The notes under the pieces: model-generated
Told to the model about the DNA's origin: nothing
What the model saw: only the letters and a program-made list of their open reading frames with translations
The model's database searches: none
Shown here: in pieces, positions 15,867-23,879 of the stretch
Position numbering within the stretch: position 1 is the stretch's first letter
Layout of the letters: the number at the start of each line of letters is the position of its first letter
Made by a program: the position numbers and the translations under genes
NCBI GenBank assembly: GCA_036652035.1
Contig: JAVVWR010000032.1
Coordinates: forward strand, 1-33,428
Direction: 5' to 3'
DNA from: JAEZVV01 sp036652035
Lineage (GTDB): Bacteria > Pseudomonadota > Gammaproteobacteria > Burkholderiales > Burkholderiaceae_F
Length of the DNA: 33,428 nucleotides

Positions 15867-17028
15867 AAACCAGCCAGACCGCGATCGCCGCGCACAGCGC
15901 CGCAGCGGCGCAAAAGCTCGCCGAATAACTGCCGGTGATGCGCTGCAAGACCCCGAACAGAAAGGGGCTCGCCACCGCGCCGACGAAGGTGAAAAAGAGG
16001 CAGCCGCCGGTGGCAACGCCGGCCTGGCCTGCCGGCGCCGACCGCGCCACCTGCGCCAGGTAGACACCGTTCCAGCCAATCGCCGTGCAGCCGAGCACCG
16101 CACAGACCCCCAGCATCAAGGGCACCGGCCATTGCGCCGAGAAGCCCGCCAGCAGCACGGCGCTGACGCTGGTCATCGCCCCCAGCGCGGCCAGCGTCAG
16201 CCGCGGCGAGCCGACCCGATCCGCCACGCCGCCCCAGAAAATACGGCCAAACACGCCGGCCGCGTTGGCGGCGGTCAGACCCAGACCGGCGAGCACCAGG
16301 CTCAGACCAATGCTCTCGACCAGGTAGACGACGATGAAGGTCGAGACGCACATCTGCATCCCGTTGTAGACGAAGGACACCAGCGCCAAGCGCCGCAGCG
16401 CCGGGGTGTTGGCCACCAGGCGCAGGGCCGTTGCCACCGCCGCGAGCGAAACCGGTGCCTGAGGATCGCGGCTGGCGTCGAGCGGCGCCCGCACGCGCTG
16501 TGCCGCCAGGAGAATCACCACACAGATCAGTGCCATGGCCATCACGGCGGCATGCCAGCCCAGCCACACGGCGAGCGGCGGCACGATGATTCCGGCCAGG
16601 GCGGTGCCCGCCGGCACGCCAGTCTGCTTGATCGAAAAGACCAGACCCATCTTCTCGGGCGGGGTGGTGCGCGCCAAGACCTCGCTGGAGGCCGGCGTGA
16701 TCGGGCCATAGCCCAGACCCAGGACCACCGCCCCCAAGGCCACCGCGGCGACCGCGGGCATCACGCCCAAGATCAGGCCGATCGCGCACAAGACCAGTCC
16801 GATCTGCGAGACACGGACCGCGCCGTAACGCCGGAGAAAGCCGCCCCCCACCACCGCGGCAACTGCCGCGCCAAGGTAGAGCAGCGAGATATAGGTGCCG
16901 ACGGTGGAAGAGGCTTGGCCAAGATCGCTCGCCACCAGCGGGGCGATCGAAGGCAAGGTAAGAGCGGCGGCAGCGGCGGCGACCTGGATCGCCGTGGTCG
17001 CCACCAGGGCGCGGGTCGAGAGATTCAC
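15829..17028 (-). CDS. MFS transporter (major facilitator superfamily)
   Basis: A roughly 399-residue protein with 12 hydrophobic helices. The typical loop 2-3 is present (GGGFLRRYGAVRVSQIG), and GPITPASSEVLARTTPPEKMGLVFSIKQTGVPAG matches the MFS_1 helix-5 region. The C-terminal half carries FGRIFWGGVADRVG, the equivalent motif in the second bundle. Substrate is unknown; the pattern is that of small organic or anion carriers. The GTG at 17026-17028 was chosen because it gives a short N-terminus before helix 1. A TTG at 17082 would add 18 residues and cannot be excluded. It stands alone, converging on the small gene 15624-15866. Confidence 0.85.
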   Translation of the reverse strand: MNLSTRALVATTAIQVAAAAAALTLPSIAPLVASDLGQASSTVGTYISLLYLGAAVAAVVGGGFLRRYGAVRVSQIGLVLCAIGLILGVMPAVAAVALGAVVLGLGYGPITPASSEVLARTTPPEKMGLVFSIKQTGVPAGTALAGIIVPPLAVWLGWHAAVMAMALICVVILLAAQRVRAPLDASRDPQAPVSLAAVATALRLVANTPALRRLALVSFVYNGMQMCVSTFIVVYLVESIGLSLVLAGLGLTAANAAGVFGRIFWGGVADRVGSPRLTLAALGAMTSVSAVLLAGFSAQWPVPLMLGVCAVLGCTAIGWNGVYLAQVARSAPAGQAGVATGGCLFFTFVGAVASPFLFGVLQRITGSYSASFCAAAALCAAIAVWLVFSPAAGRTRGRD

Positions 17029-17359
17029 CGCGCTATTGTGCCTCGCGACGAGGGCCAGCCGCTTCGGTACACCCGCTGCCAAGCCCTTGAATGCCAGTCC
17101 GCGCGCCTAAAGTTCGATCTGCATCAGCAGCGACAACAGGGCCGGATGAAAATACCTGCGCGAGGGACCGCTATGGCCCGCGCGATGAGGCTGACCGTGG
17201 ACGCCACACCCGCTGTCACTGTCACTGCAGCAGTCGATCCCATCCATTGCACGCCCGTGACCCCGGTCGAAGCGCCCACGCGCAGGACTCAAGCCGCAAC
17301 CAGGCGGGTCGGGCTGCGAGCGTTAGCATCATGGTTCATCGCTTCGGGAAGGCTCAGCC
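17029..17359. other. intergenic region, no convincing gene
   Basis: About 330 bases between the MFS gene and the lipoprotein gene. A minus-strand open frame (17107-17292) ends HPALLSLLMQIEL but starts with Ser/Gly/Arg-rich sequence lacking family character. I do not call it a gene. It could be the tail of a decayed one. Just upstream of the lipoprotein, GGGAAGG precedes ATG 17360 and ttagcat may be part of its promoter. Confidence 0.4.
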
Positions 17360-17860
17360 ATGAGATTTTTCGTCACCTTTGTCACCGCTTTGGCCACTCT
17401 GATTTTGTCGGCCTGCGCCACACCGGCCTCGATCGCCCCCGGCACCACCGAGGCCGACACCATCAAGGCCTTGGGCCAGCCCACCAGTCGCTCGATCACG
17501 CCCGGTGTCGGGCCACGCCTGCTGTACTCGGGCCAGCCCTACGGCTTTGAGGTCTGGGCGCTCCAGTTCGACGCTCAGGGCCGTGAAATCAGCGCCGCGC
17601 AGATGCTCACCGAAGTCCAGTTCGCCAAGATCCGTCCCGGCGATCAGACCCGCGCCGACATTGAACGTCTGTTCGGACCTCCGGCCGAGAAATTCTCGTT
17701 CCGCCTGATCAATGAGACCGCCAACATGTATCGCTTCCTCGAATCGGGCGTCTTCAAAATGGCGTTCTGGGTTCAGTTCACCCCCCAGGACATCGTCAGC
17801 AGCACCGGGATCACACTCGACCCATGGTCCTTGCGCGACGGCGATGGCGCACGCCATTAA
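17360..17860 (+). CDS. outer-membrane lipoprotein with two SmpA/BamE-like repeats
   Basis: A 166-residue lipoprotein. The signal peptide MRFFVTFVTALATLILSAC ends in a lipobox LSAC with the lipidated C19. Residue +2 is Ala, so it should be sorted to the outer membrane. Two similar units follow: IAPGTTEADTIKALGQPT with FEVWALQFD, and IRPGDQTRADIERLFGPP with MAFWVQF. Each has the Gly-turn, helix and two-strand pattern of SmpA/BamE-type domains. It is not a clear BamE orthologue. A role in envelope assembly is only suggested. GGGAAGG precedes ATG 17360. Confidence 0.75.
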   Translation: MRFFVTFVTALATLILSACATPASIAPGTTEADTIKALGQPTSRSITPGVGPRLLYSGQPYGFEVWALQFDAQGREISAAQMLTEVQFAKIRPGDQTRADIERLFGPPAEKFSFRLINETANMYRFLESGVFKMAFWVQFTPQDIVSSTGITLDPWSLRDGDGARH

Positions 17861-17980
17861 CAGCCTCCACGCGAACACGGTAACCGCGCTCACACAAGAG
17901 ACTTGATCGCGGGAAACTTCTGATTGTGAGTTCCATTCGCGAGCCCAAAATGACAAACACTTTTGCCAAGGTCTTCACTC

Positions 17981-18247
17981 GTGAGCCCAGTTCCCGATTC
18001 TGCTGTCCGCAGTCTTTCTCTCAGGGAAAAACTCGAAACGCTTTCGCGCGAACGCGACGTGTTGATTGCATTACTCGACCTGACCCGCAGCGGGCTGCGT
18101 GAGGGCGATACCTTGATCCATCGCACCAACGGCACCCGCGGCCGACTGCTGGTTCAACGCACCGGGCCCGCGGCCGGCATCATGGTGCAGACCGCCGACG
18201 GCAAGCACTGCCCGTTTTCGAACGACTGGATCGGCCGCGCGCGCTGA
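17981..18247 (+). CDS. hypothetical protein upstream of HNH nuclease
   Basis: An 88-residue frame starting GTG 17981 (a TTG at 17963 is an alternative). The N-terminal part is a likely amphipathic helix (LSLREKLETLSRERDVLIALLDLTRSG). The C-terminal part is beta-rich (GDTLIHRTNGTRGRLLVQRTG, then MVQTADGKHCPFSNDWIGRA), perhaps a small KOW/SH3-like barrel. I do not recognise the family. AAGG lies 11 to 14 bases before the GTG. It lies 57 bases before the HNH nuclease gene, but palindromes between them suggest the nuclease has its own promoter. Confidence 0.5.
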   Translation: MSPVPDSAVRSLSLREKLETLSRERDVLIALLDLTRSGLREGDTLIHRTNGTRGRLLVQRTGPAAGIMVQTADGKHCPFSNDWIGRAR

Positions 18248-18257
18248 GCGCTGATCA

Positions 18258-18298
18258 CACTCAATGAGTGACGGCAACAAGTCATTGCGACACAATGA
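18258..18298. promoter_or_regulatory. two adjacent palindromes before the HNH nuclease gene
   Basis: cactcaatgagtg (18258-18270) is CACTC-AAT-GAGTG, and tcattgcgacacaatga (18282-18298) is TCATTG-CGACA-CAATGA. Both share a CAATGA core and end six bases before ATG 18305, where a promoter or leader would lie. They look like operator half-site pairs for a dimeric regulator. No regulator gene lies beside them. They could also form small RNA hairpins that mask the start. Confidence 0.45.
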
Positions 18299-18304
18299 TT
18301 TGCC

Positions 18305-18889
18305 ATGTCTGCTCCGCCGGATTCCTCCCCTCGGATTCTGATCGTCGATTCGCACGGGCAACCCGTGCGCTGGGCCCACGTTTTCCGCGCCGCCCGCTAC
18401 TACGCATCCGGCAAAGTCGTCACCGACCTTGGCGAGCATCTCTTCTCGCTGCTCGGCGGCTGGCAGGAAACCACCGGCTTGCGCTCCGAGTTCGTCACCA
18501 GTTCGATCGTCATGATCCGCGGCCACCATCGTCTTCCGGCCGGCGCGCAGCGGGTCAGCTTCAACAAGTACCGACTGTTTGCCCGCGATCGCCATGTCTG
18601 CGGCTATTGCGGCGCGCTGTGCGACGAGCGCGAGTTGACGGTCGAACACATTCAACCGGTATCGCGCGGCGGCCACCACGAGTGGGCCAATGTCGTCACC
18701 GCCTGCCGCTCATGCAATTCGCGCAAAGGCAACCGCACGCCCGAAGAGGCCCGCATGCCGCTGCTCTACGTGCCTTATGCCGTCAGCCGCAACGAAGGGT
18801 TCATTCTCTCCAACCGCCGCATCCTGACCGACCAGATGGCCTTTCTCGCGGTCGCGCTGCCGCGCCATTCGCGCTGGGCTCACGCATGA
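18305..18889 (+). CDS. HNH endonuclease-domain protein
   Basis: A 194-residue protein. The N-terminal half (PRILIVDSHGQPVRWAHVFRAARYYASGK) is a conserved lead domain of this HNH group. The HNH core is at about 98-155. It has two Cys pairs (VCGYCG and ACRSCNSRKGNR) that bind a structural zinc, and LTVEHIQPVSRGGHHEWANVV containing the catalytic H and N residues. Such chromosomal HNH proteins are widespread in proteobacteria, and their target is unknown. There is no toxin/antitoxin or phage context. The palindromic sites just upstream suggest regulated expression. Confidence 0.85.
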   Translation: MSAPPDSSPRILIVDSHGQPVRWAHVFRAARYYASGKVVTDLGEHLFSLLGGWQETTGLRSEFVTSSIVMIRGHHRLPAGAQRVSFNKYRLFARDRHVCGYCGALCDERELTVEHIQPVSRGGHHEWANVVTACRSCNSRKGNRTPEEARMPLLYVPYAVSRNEGFILSNRRILTDQMAFLAVALPRHSRWAHA

Positions 18890-18997
18890 AACCCACCCCG
18901 GCCGGGCCGCAATCGCGCTGGCGTTTCGGCATCAAACGCGGGCGCGAATGACCCCTGCGCTCAGGCGCGACGACTGCTGCTGCGATGGAGACCTCTG

Positions 18998-20389
18998 ATG
19001 AAACTCGAATTTCTCGGCGCTGCTGGCGAAGTGACCGGCTCGTGTCTGCTGGTTGAGACCGAGAACCTGCGCTTCCTGGTTGACTGCGGCATGTTCCAGG
19101 GCGGCGGCCGCGGCGCCGACAGCGCTTACGAGAAGAATCGACACCGGCTCACGCGCGACCTGGGCCGGCTTGATTTCATCCTCCTCACCCACGCCCACAT
19201 CGACCACAGCGGACTGCTGCCGCGCTTTGCCCGCCACGGTCCGGTGATCTGGTGCACCAAGCCCACGGCCGACCTGCTCGGCCCCATGCTGCGCGACAGC
19301 GCCCACATCCAGTCCCGCAACGAACGGCCGCGCCATCGCCGTCACGGCGAGCCCGAGCGCGCTCCGCTCTATTCGATCGACGACGTCGAGCAGATGCTCA
19401 CCCGCGTCGCCGGCGTTCCCTACGACGCCGAGTTTCGCCCACACGCGGCGGTGTCGGTGGTGTTTCGCAACGCCGGCCACATCATCGGCGCGGCCATCGC
19501 CGAGATCCGCATCGACGACGCGGGGGTCACCCGCCGCCTGGTGATCTCGGGCGACCTGGGCGAAGCCGATCCGATGGTGGTGAAAAACCGCGCTGATATC
19601 GCCGACGCCGACGTTCTGGTACTCGAGTCCACTTACGGCGACCGCAATCACCGCTCGCTTGCCGAGACCGAAACCGAACTGGTCGCGGTGCTGCGCGAGA
19701 CCCTGCATGAGCGGCGCGGCAATGTGATCGTTCCCGCCTTCGCCCTGGGCCGCACCCAGGCGCTGCTGGTGCTGCTTTACCGGCTCGCACGCGAGGGCAA
19801 GATCGAGGCGCCGCTGGTGTTTGTCGATTCGCCGCTGGCGCGCGCCGCCAGCGACATCACCTTCCGCCACCTCGAGGCGCTCGACGAGCTGGCACATGAA
19901 TTCCGCGCCGCCGAGCGTGCGCACCAACTGCCCTTTGCGCTCAAGTTCACCGAGAGCGTCGAGGATTCGATCTTCCTCAACCAGGTGCGCGCGGGCGCGG
20001 TGATCATTGCCGCGAGCGGCATGTGCGACGCCGGCCGGATCCGCCACCACCTGCTCCACAATCTTGGACGGCGCGAGTGCGCGATCCTCTTCACCGGCTT
20101 CCAGGCCGCCGGCACGCTGGGGCGGCGCCTCGTTGACGGCGCCCGCGAAGTCACTCTGATGGGCGAAACCGTGCCGGTGCGGGCGCGCATCCACACGCTC
20201 GGCGGGCTGTCAGCGCATGCCGGACAGGATTCGCTTGTGCAGTGGCTCGCCGCCTTCCGCGCGCCGCCCGCACACTGCTTCATCGTTCACGGCGAACCGC
20301 CGGCCGCCGCCGCGCTGGCCGCGCGCGTGCGCAAGGAGCTGCACGGGTCGCCGGTAATCGCTGAACCCTTCCATCCCTATACGGTGTGA
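18998..20389 (+). CDS. metallo-beta-lactamase/beta-CASP nuclease
   Basis: A 463-residue protein of the MBL-beta-CASP-RMMBL group (CPSF73/YSH1-like). Motif 2 is THAHIDHSG (H65, H67, D69, H70), followed by NAGHIIGAA, SGDLGEAD, ESTYGDRNH, the beta-CASP segment with PAFALGRTQALLVLL, and the C-terminal LSAHAGQ and FIVHGEP elements. Zinc-dependent RNA cleavage (endo- or 5'-exonuclease) is the family activity. GGAGA precedes ATG 18998. Four bases separate it from the phosphorylase gene, which in turn overlaps the PRPP-synthetase gene, so the three form one operon. Confidence 0.9.
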   Translation: MKLEFLGAAGEVTGSCLLVETENLRFLVDCGMFQGGGRGADSAYEKNRHRLTRDLGRLDFILLTHAHIDHSGLLPRFARHGPVIWCTKPTADLLGPMLRDSAHIQSRNERPRHRRHGEPERAPLYSIDDVEQMLTRVAGVPYDAEFRPHAAVSVVFRNAGHIIGAAIAEIRIDDAGVTRRLVISGDLGEADPMVVKNRADIADADVLVLESTYGDRNHRSLAETETELVAVLRETLHERRGNVIVPAFALGRTQALLVLLYRLAREGKIEAPLVFVDSPLARAASDITFRHLEALDELAHEFRAAERAHQLPFALKFTESVEDSIFLNQVRAGAVIIAASGMCDAGRIRHHLLHNLGRRECAILFTGFQAAGTLGRRLVDGAREVTLMGETVPVRARIHTLGGLSAHAGQDSLVQWLAAFRAPPAHCFIVHGEPPAAAALAARVRKELHGSPVIAEPFHPYTV

Positions 20390-20393
20390 ACCG

Positions 20394-21935
20394 ATGCGCG
20401 CGCCCATCGCCTGCCTTGCCGCGCGGCGCGTCGGGATCGACACCTGGCACGAGTTCGTCGCCTATCTCCACCGCGACTGCTCGCTCTACCGCAGCGAAGG
20501 CTTCCAGGCCCTCTCCAAAGTCGAGGTCCGCGCCAACGGCCATTCGCTCCTGGCCACTCTCAATATCGTTGACGACGAACGCATCGTCGGCCCGCTCGAG
20601 CTCGGCTTGTCGGAGCAAGCCTGGAACCAGCTCGCGGTCGCCGCCGGCCACGAAATTTCGGTGACCCATGCCGAGCCGCCGGTCTCGGCCGCCGCGCTGC
20701 ACCGCCGGATCGCCGGCTCACCGCTCGACGCTGCCGACTGGACCGAACTGGCGCGCGACATCGCCCAGCACCGCTACAGCAAGATCGAACTCGCCGCCTT
20801 TGTCACCGCCACCGCCCGCCACGCACTCGGGCGCGACGAGGTGTTCCACCTCACCCAGGCGATGGTCGCCGCCGGCCGCCGGCTCGACTGGGGCGAGCGC
20901 CCGGTGGTCGACAAGCACTGCATCGGCGGCATTCCCGGCAACCGCACCTCGATGCTGGTGGTACCAATCGTGGCCGCCCACGGCATGCTGATTCCCAAGA
21001 CCTCGAGCCGGGCGATCACCTCGCCTGCCGGCACCGCCGACACCATGGCCGTGCTGGCCCAGGTCGAACTGCCCTTGGCGCGGATGGAGGCGATCGTGCG
21101 CGAACTGCGCGGCTGCCTGGCCTGGGGCGGAACCGCCGACCTCTCGCCCGCCGACGACGTTCTGATCGCGGTCGAACGACCGCTCGCCATCGACAGCCCG
21201 GGCCTGATGGTTGCCTCGATCCTGTCAAAGAAGATCGCCGCCGGCTCGACCCACCTGGTGCTCGACATTCCGCTGGGCGCCAGCGCCAAGGTCCGCTCGC
21301 CGAACGAAGCGCGGCAGTTGAAGAAACTGTTCGAATACGTCGCCGGTCGGCTCTCGCTCACGCTCGATGTCGTCATCACCGATGGCAGCCAGCCGGTGGG
21401 CCGCGGCATCGGCCCGATGCTCGAGGCGCGCGACGTGATGGCGGTGCTCGCCAACCAACCCGACGCGCCCGCCGATCTGCGCCAGAAAGCGCTGCGACTG
21501 GCCGGGCGGGTGATCGAGTTCGACCCCGCCGTTCACAACGGCGAGGGCTATGCGATCGCGCGCGACATCCTCGATTCCGGCCGCGCGCTCGCCAAGATGC
21601 AGGCGATCATCGCCGCCCAGGGCGCCCGCACCTTTGACTGGCGCGCGCCGCCGCTGGCGCCACTCACCATCGATGTGACCGCCCCGCGAGCCGGCGTGAT
21701 CCGCGCCGTCGATAACCAAGGCCTGGCTCGCATCGCGCGGCTGGCGGGCGCGCCAACGGTGCTTGGCGCCGGCGTCGATCTGCGGGTCAAGCTCGGCGAT
21801 CGCGTCGCCGCCGGCGCCACGCTCTACCGGGTCCACGCCCAGTTCGCAAGCGACCTCGAGTTCGTCCGCGCCATGCTCGATCGCGGCAACGCGCATACCA
21901 TCGCCCCCGACACCCCCCGCGAGCCCTGCCCTTGA
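20394..21935 (+). CDS. type-2 thymidine phosphorylase family / AMP-phosphorylase-like enzyme
   Basis: A 513-residue protein, longer than classical DeoA (about 440) because of an 85-residue N-terminal domain, as in archaeal AMP phosphorylases. Family motifs are DKHCIGGIPGNRTSM for phosphate binding, KTSSRAITSPAGTADTMAVLA, and the C-terminal domain ending GVDLRVKLGDRVAAGATLYRVHA. Archaeal relatives phosphorolyse AMP to adenine plus ribose 1,5-bisphosphate. Bacterial members are usually annotated as putative thymidine phosphorylases without proof. Coupling to a PRPP-synthetase homologue supports a role in nucleotide-sugar recovery. The start ATG 20394 has no clear Shine-Dalgarno and lies four bases after the nuclease stop. 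Confidence 0.85.
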   Translation: MRAPIACLAARRVGIDTWHEFVAYLHRDCSLYRSEGFQALSKVEVRANGHSLLATLNIVDDERIVGPLELGLSEQAWNQLAVAAGHEISVTHAEPPVSAAALHRRIAGSPLDAADWTELARDIAQHRYSKIELAAFVTATARHALGRDEVFHLTQAMVAAGRRLDWGERPVVDKHCIGGIPGNRTSMLVVPIVAAHGMLIPKTSSRAITSPAGTADTMAVLAQVELPLARMEAIVRELRGCLAWGGTADLSPADDVLIAVERPLAIDSPGLMVASILSKKIAAGSTHLVLDIPLGASAKVRSPNEARQLKKLFEYVAGRLSLTLDVVITDGSQPVGRGIGPMLEARDVMAVLANQPDAPADLRQKALRLAGRVIEFDPAVHNGEGYAIARDILDSGRALAKMQAIIAAQGARTFDWRAPPLAPLTIDVTAPRAGVIRAVDNQGLARIARLAGAPTVLGAGVDLRVKLGDRVAAGATLYRVHAQFASDLEFVRAMLDRGNAHTIAPDTPREPCP

Positions 21936-22807
21936 ACACCTTGCTGCTGCATTTCGACCGGGACCCGGCCGCCCTCGCGCTGGCGCGCGAACTCGAGATC
22001 CCCCACGCCGCCATTGCCCGCCACCGCTTTCCCGACGGCGAGATCAAGCTGCGCCTGCCCAGTCCCGTGCCGGCGAGAGCCATCGTCCATCTCAGCCTGA
22101 ACGATCCCAACCAGAAGCTGGTCGAACTTCTGCTCGCCGCCGCCACCGCCCGCCAGCTCGGCGCGACCGAGCTGATTCTGGTCGCGCCCTACCTCGCGTA
22201 TATGCGGCAAGACATGGCTTTTGCTCCGGGCGAAGCAGTAAGCCAGACCATCGTCGGCCAGTTTCTGGCGCAGCGCTTCGATGCCGTGATCACGGTCGAT
22301 CCGCACTTGCACCGCACCACTACGCTCGCTGCCGCGGTCCCGGCGCAGCAGGCTGTGGCGCTGTCGGCCGCGAGCGCGATCGGGCAATTTCTGGCGGCCC
22401 GCTCGCGCGACCGGGTCTTGATCGGCCCCGATGCCGAAGCCACGCAGTGGGTCGAGCAGGCCGCCCGCGCCAGCGGTTTTGCATTTGGGGTTTGCAACAA
22501 GATCCGCCATGGCGACCGCGAGGTCGAGGTCGCGCTGCCGGCGATCAACCTGGCGGGGCGACACTGCGTGATCGTCGACGACATCGCCAGCACCGGCCGC
22601 ACGATTGCGGCGTGCGCGCGTCGGCTCAAAGCCCATGGCGCGGCGCAGGTCGATGTTGCGGTCACTCACGCGCTCTTTGGCGGCGACGCGCTCACCGTCC
22701 TGGCCCAAGCCGGCGTGAGCGAGGTGATCAGCACCGATTCGATCGCCCACCCGAGCAACCGGATCGCGCTCGCGCCGCTGTTGGCGGGCGCGGTCCGCGC
22801 ACTCTGA
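21932..22807 (+). CDS. ribose-phosphate pyrophosphokinase homologue
   Basis: A 291-residue PRPP-synthetase-type protein. RFPDGEIKLRL, PYLAYMRQDMAF with the flexible-loop region, TVDPHLHR, and the PRPP-binding loop VIVDDIASTGRTIAACARRL are all intact, so catalysis is likely. It differs from the housekeeping class I enzyme (about 315 residues). It is probably a second, specialised PRPP synthase. It starts with TTG 21932 inside the TTGA that ends the phosphorylase gene, so translation depends on coupling. A TTG at 21941 is an alternative. Converting the phosphorylase product to PRPP is the natural hypothesis, but the enzyme's sugar-phosphate specificity cannot be read from sequence. Confidence 0.88.
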   Translation: MNTLLLHFDRDPAALALARELEIPHAAIARHRFPDGEIKLRLPSPVPARAIVHLSLNDPNQKLVELLLAAATARQLGATELILVAPYLAYMRQDMAFAPGEAVSQTIVGQFLAQRFDAVITVDPHLHRTTTLAAAVPAQQAVALSAASAIGQFLAARSRDRVLIGPDAEATQWVEQAARASGFAFGVCNKIRHGDREVEVALPAINLAGRHCVIVDDIASTGRTIAACARRLKAHGAAQVDVAVTHALFGGDALTVLAQAGVSEVISTDSIAHPSNRIALAPLLAGAVRAL

Positions 22808-22824
22808 GGCACGACGCACAGGCA

Positions 22825-22852
22825 ACAAAAAGCCCGCCACCTAGGCGGGCTT
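22825..22852. terminator. bidirectional Rho-independent terminator
   Basis: A perfect 9-bp stem aagcccgcc / ggcgggctt with loop accta lies between the converging PRPP-synthetase and SWIB genes. The preceding acaaaa gives a T-tract on the minus strand, so it terminates the SWIB transcript well. On the plus strand the T-tract is short. Confidence 0.85.
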
Positions 22853-22872
22853 GCTGGCCCCAAGGCCCAGCC

Positions 22873-23504
22873 TTACTTCAAGTTCTTGCTGATGAAGCTG
22901 GTCAGCTCGAACATCGAAGCCTGCGCCTTGCCGAAGAGCTGCTTGAGCTTCTCGTCGGCATTGATCATGCGCTTGTTGACTTCGTCTTGCAGCTTGTTCT
23001 TCTTGATGTACTTCCAGATTTCCGAGACCACCTCGGTGCGCGGCATCGGCTTGTTGCCGATGATCGCGGCGAGGATCTCGGACGGCTGCATCGGCTTCAT
23101 GAAGGCGGCGTTGGGCTTGCGCGCGGTCTTCGGCTTGGCAGCGGCCTTGACGGCCTTCTTGGCAGCGGGGGCCTTCTTGGCGACAACCTTCTTGACCGCG
23201 GGCGCCTTTTTAGCGGCCGGAGCCGTCTTCGCAACAGTCTTCTTAGCCGCCGNNNNNNNNNNNNNNNNNNNNNNNNNNNNNNNNNNNNNNNNNNNNNNNN
23301 NNNNNNNNNNNNNNNNNNNNNNNNNNNNNNNNNNNNNNNNNNNNNNNNNNNNGCGGGCGCCTTTTTAGCGGCCGGAGCCGTCTTCGCAACAGTCTTCTTA
23401 GCCGCCGGCGCCTTCTTGGCAGCGGGAGCCTTCTTCGCGACGGGCTTGGTGGCGGCGGCCGTCTTGGCCGGCGCCTTCTTGGCGGCCTTCTTCGCAGTTG
23501 CCAT
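22873..23504 (-). CDS. SWIB-domain protein with histone H1-like lysine/alanine-rich N-terminus (interrupted by assembly gap)
   Basis: The start ATG (23502-23504) follows AGGAG. The N-terminal part consists of KKAPAAKK-type repeats, as in histone H1 and related DNA-compacting proteins. The C-terminal 75 residues (MQPSEILAAIIGNKPMPRTEVVSEIWKYI, then LFGKAQASMFELTSFI) are a SWIB/MDM2-fold domain. The gap of 100 N at 23253-23352 breaks the frame in the deposited sequence. A 55-bp sequence is identical on both sides (23198-23252 and 23353-23407). Removing the gap and one copy restores a continuous 158-codon frame, so the gene is almost certainly intact, though the repeat number is unknown. It is a probable nucleoid protein. 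TTGCAA and TAGGAT with a 16-base spacer form a likely promoter upstream. Confidence 0.85.
23198..23407. repeat. 55-bp exact duplication flanking a 100-N gap
   Basis: Bases 23198-23252 and 23353-23407 are identical over 55 bases, separated by exactly 100 N. This is the expected scar of a de Bruijn assembly with a 55-base overlap at a tandem repeat. The repeat lies inside the KTVAKTAPAAKKAP coding unit. Confidence 0.9.
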
Positions 23505-23879
23505 GTAAATCTCCTGGGTGGGTTTGTGAGTCACAGCGACAGCGTTCTCGAGGCAGACCGCAAGAGCGCTCTCGTTGCGTGCATCGCATCCTAGGCAAGC
23601 AGCAGCGCTTTGCAAGTGGGGAAAATGGCTTTTTCAGAGGGAGATGCGTTGGCGCAAAGTCATTTGCGTCGGAAAACGTCGCTCCCCCAGAGGGAAGCGC
23701 CGAAACCACCCACAAGATGTACTAGAGCCAGGAATGCTCCAACCATATCTTGTATGCCACTCATGCAGAATTGCGCCGCAGACGAAGCGAGTTGAGCGAC
23801 TGGACCTTTCCCTCGAAAGGTTGCGAAACAGCGACGATTTTTCGCTTTGACCGCGCAGCAGCGCTCGAGAGCGAGCCCG
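23505..23879. other. intergenic region, SWIB promoter
   Basis: About 375 bases between the SWIB gene and the clsB stop codon, somewhat less GC-rich than its surroundings. On the minus strand TTGCAA (23610-23615) and TAGGAT (23588-23593), 16 bases apart, are a good sigma-70 promoter candidate for the SWIB gene. No convincing gene was seen in either direction. Confidence 0.5.

Noticed and set aside
17107..17292. Minus-strand open frame of about 60 codons after the MFS gene
   Set aside because: Its composition is uneven, with no ribosome-binding site and no family pattern. It is noted only as possible debris.
19168..19182. TTGATTTCATCC as a second FNR site
   Set aside because: It lacks the ATCAA right half and lies inside the nuclease coding region.
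22873..23504. SWIB gene as a broken pseudogene
   Set aside because: The break coincides with a run of exactly 100 N flanked by an assembly-overlap duplication, and removing it restores the frame.
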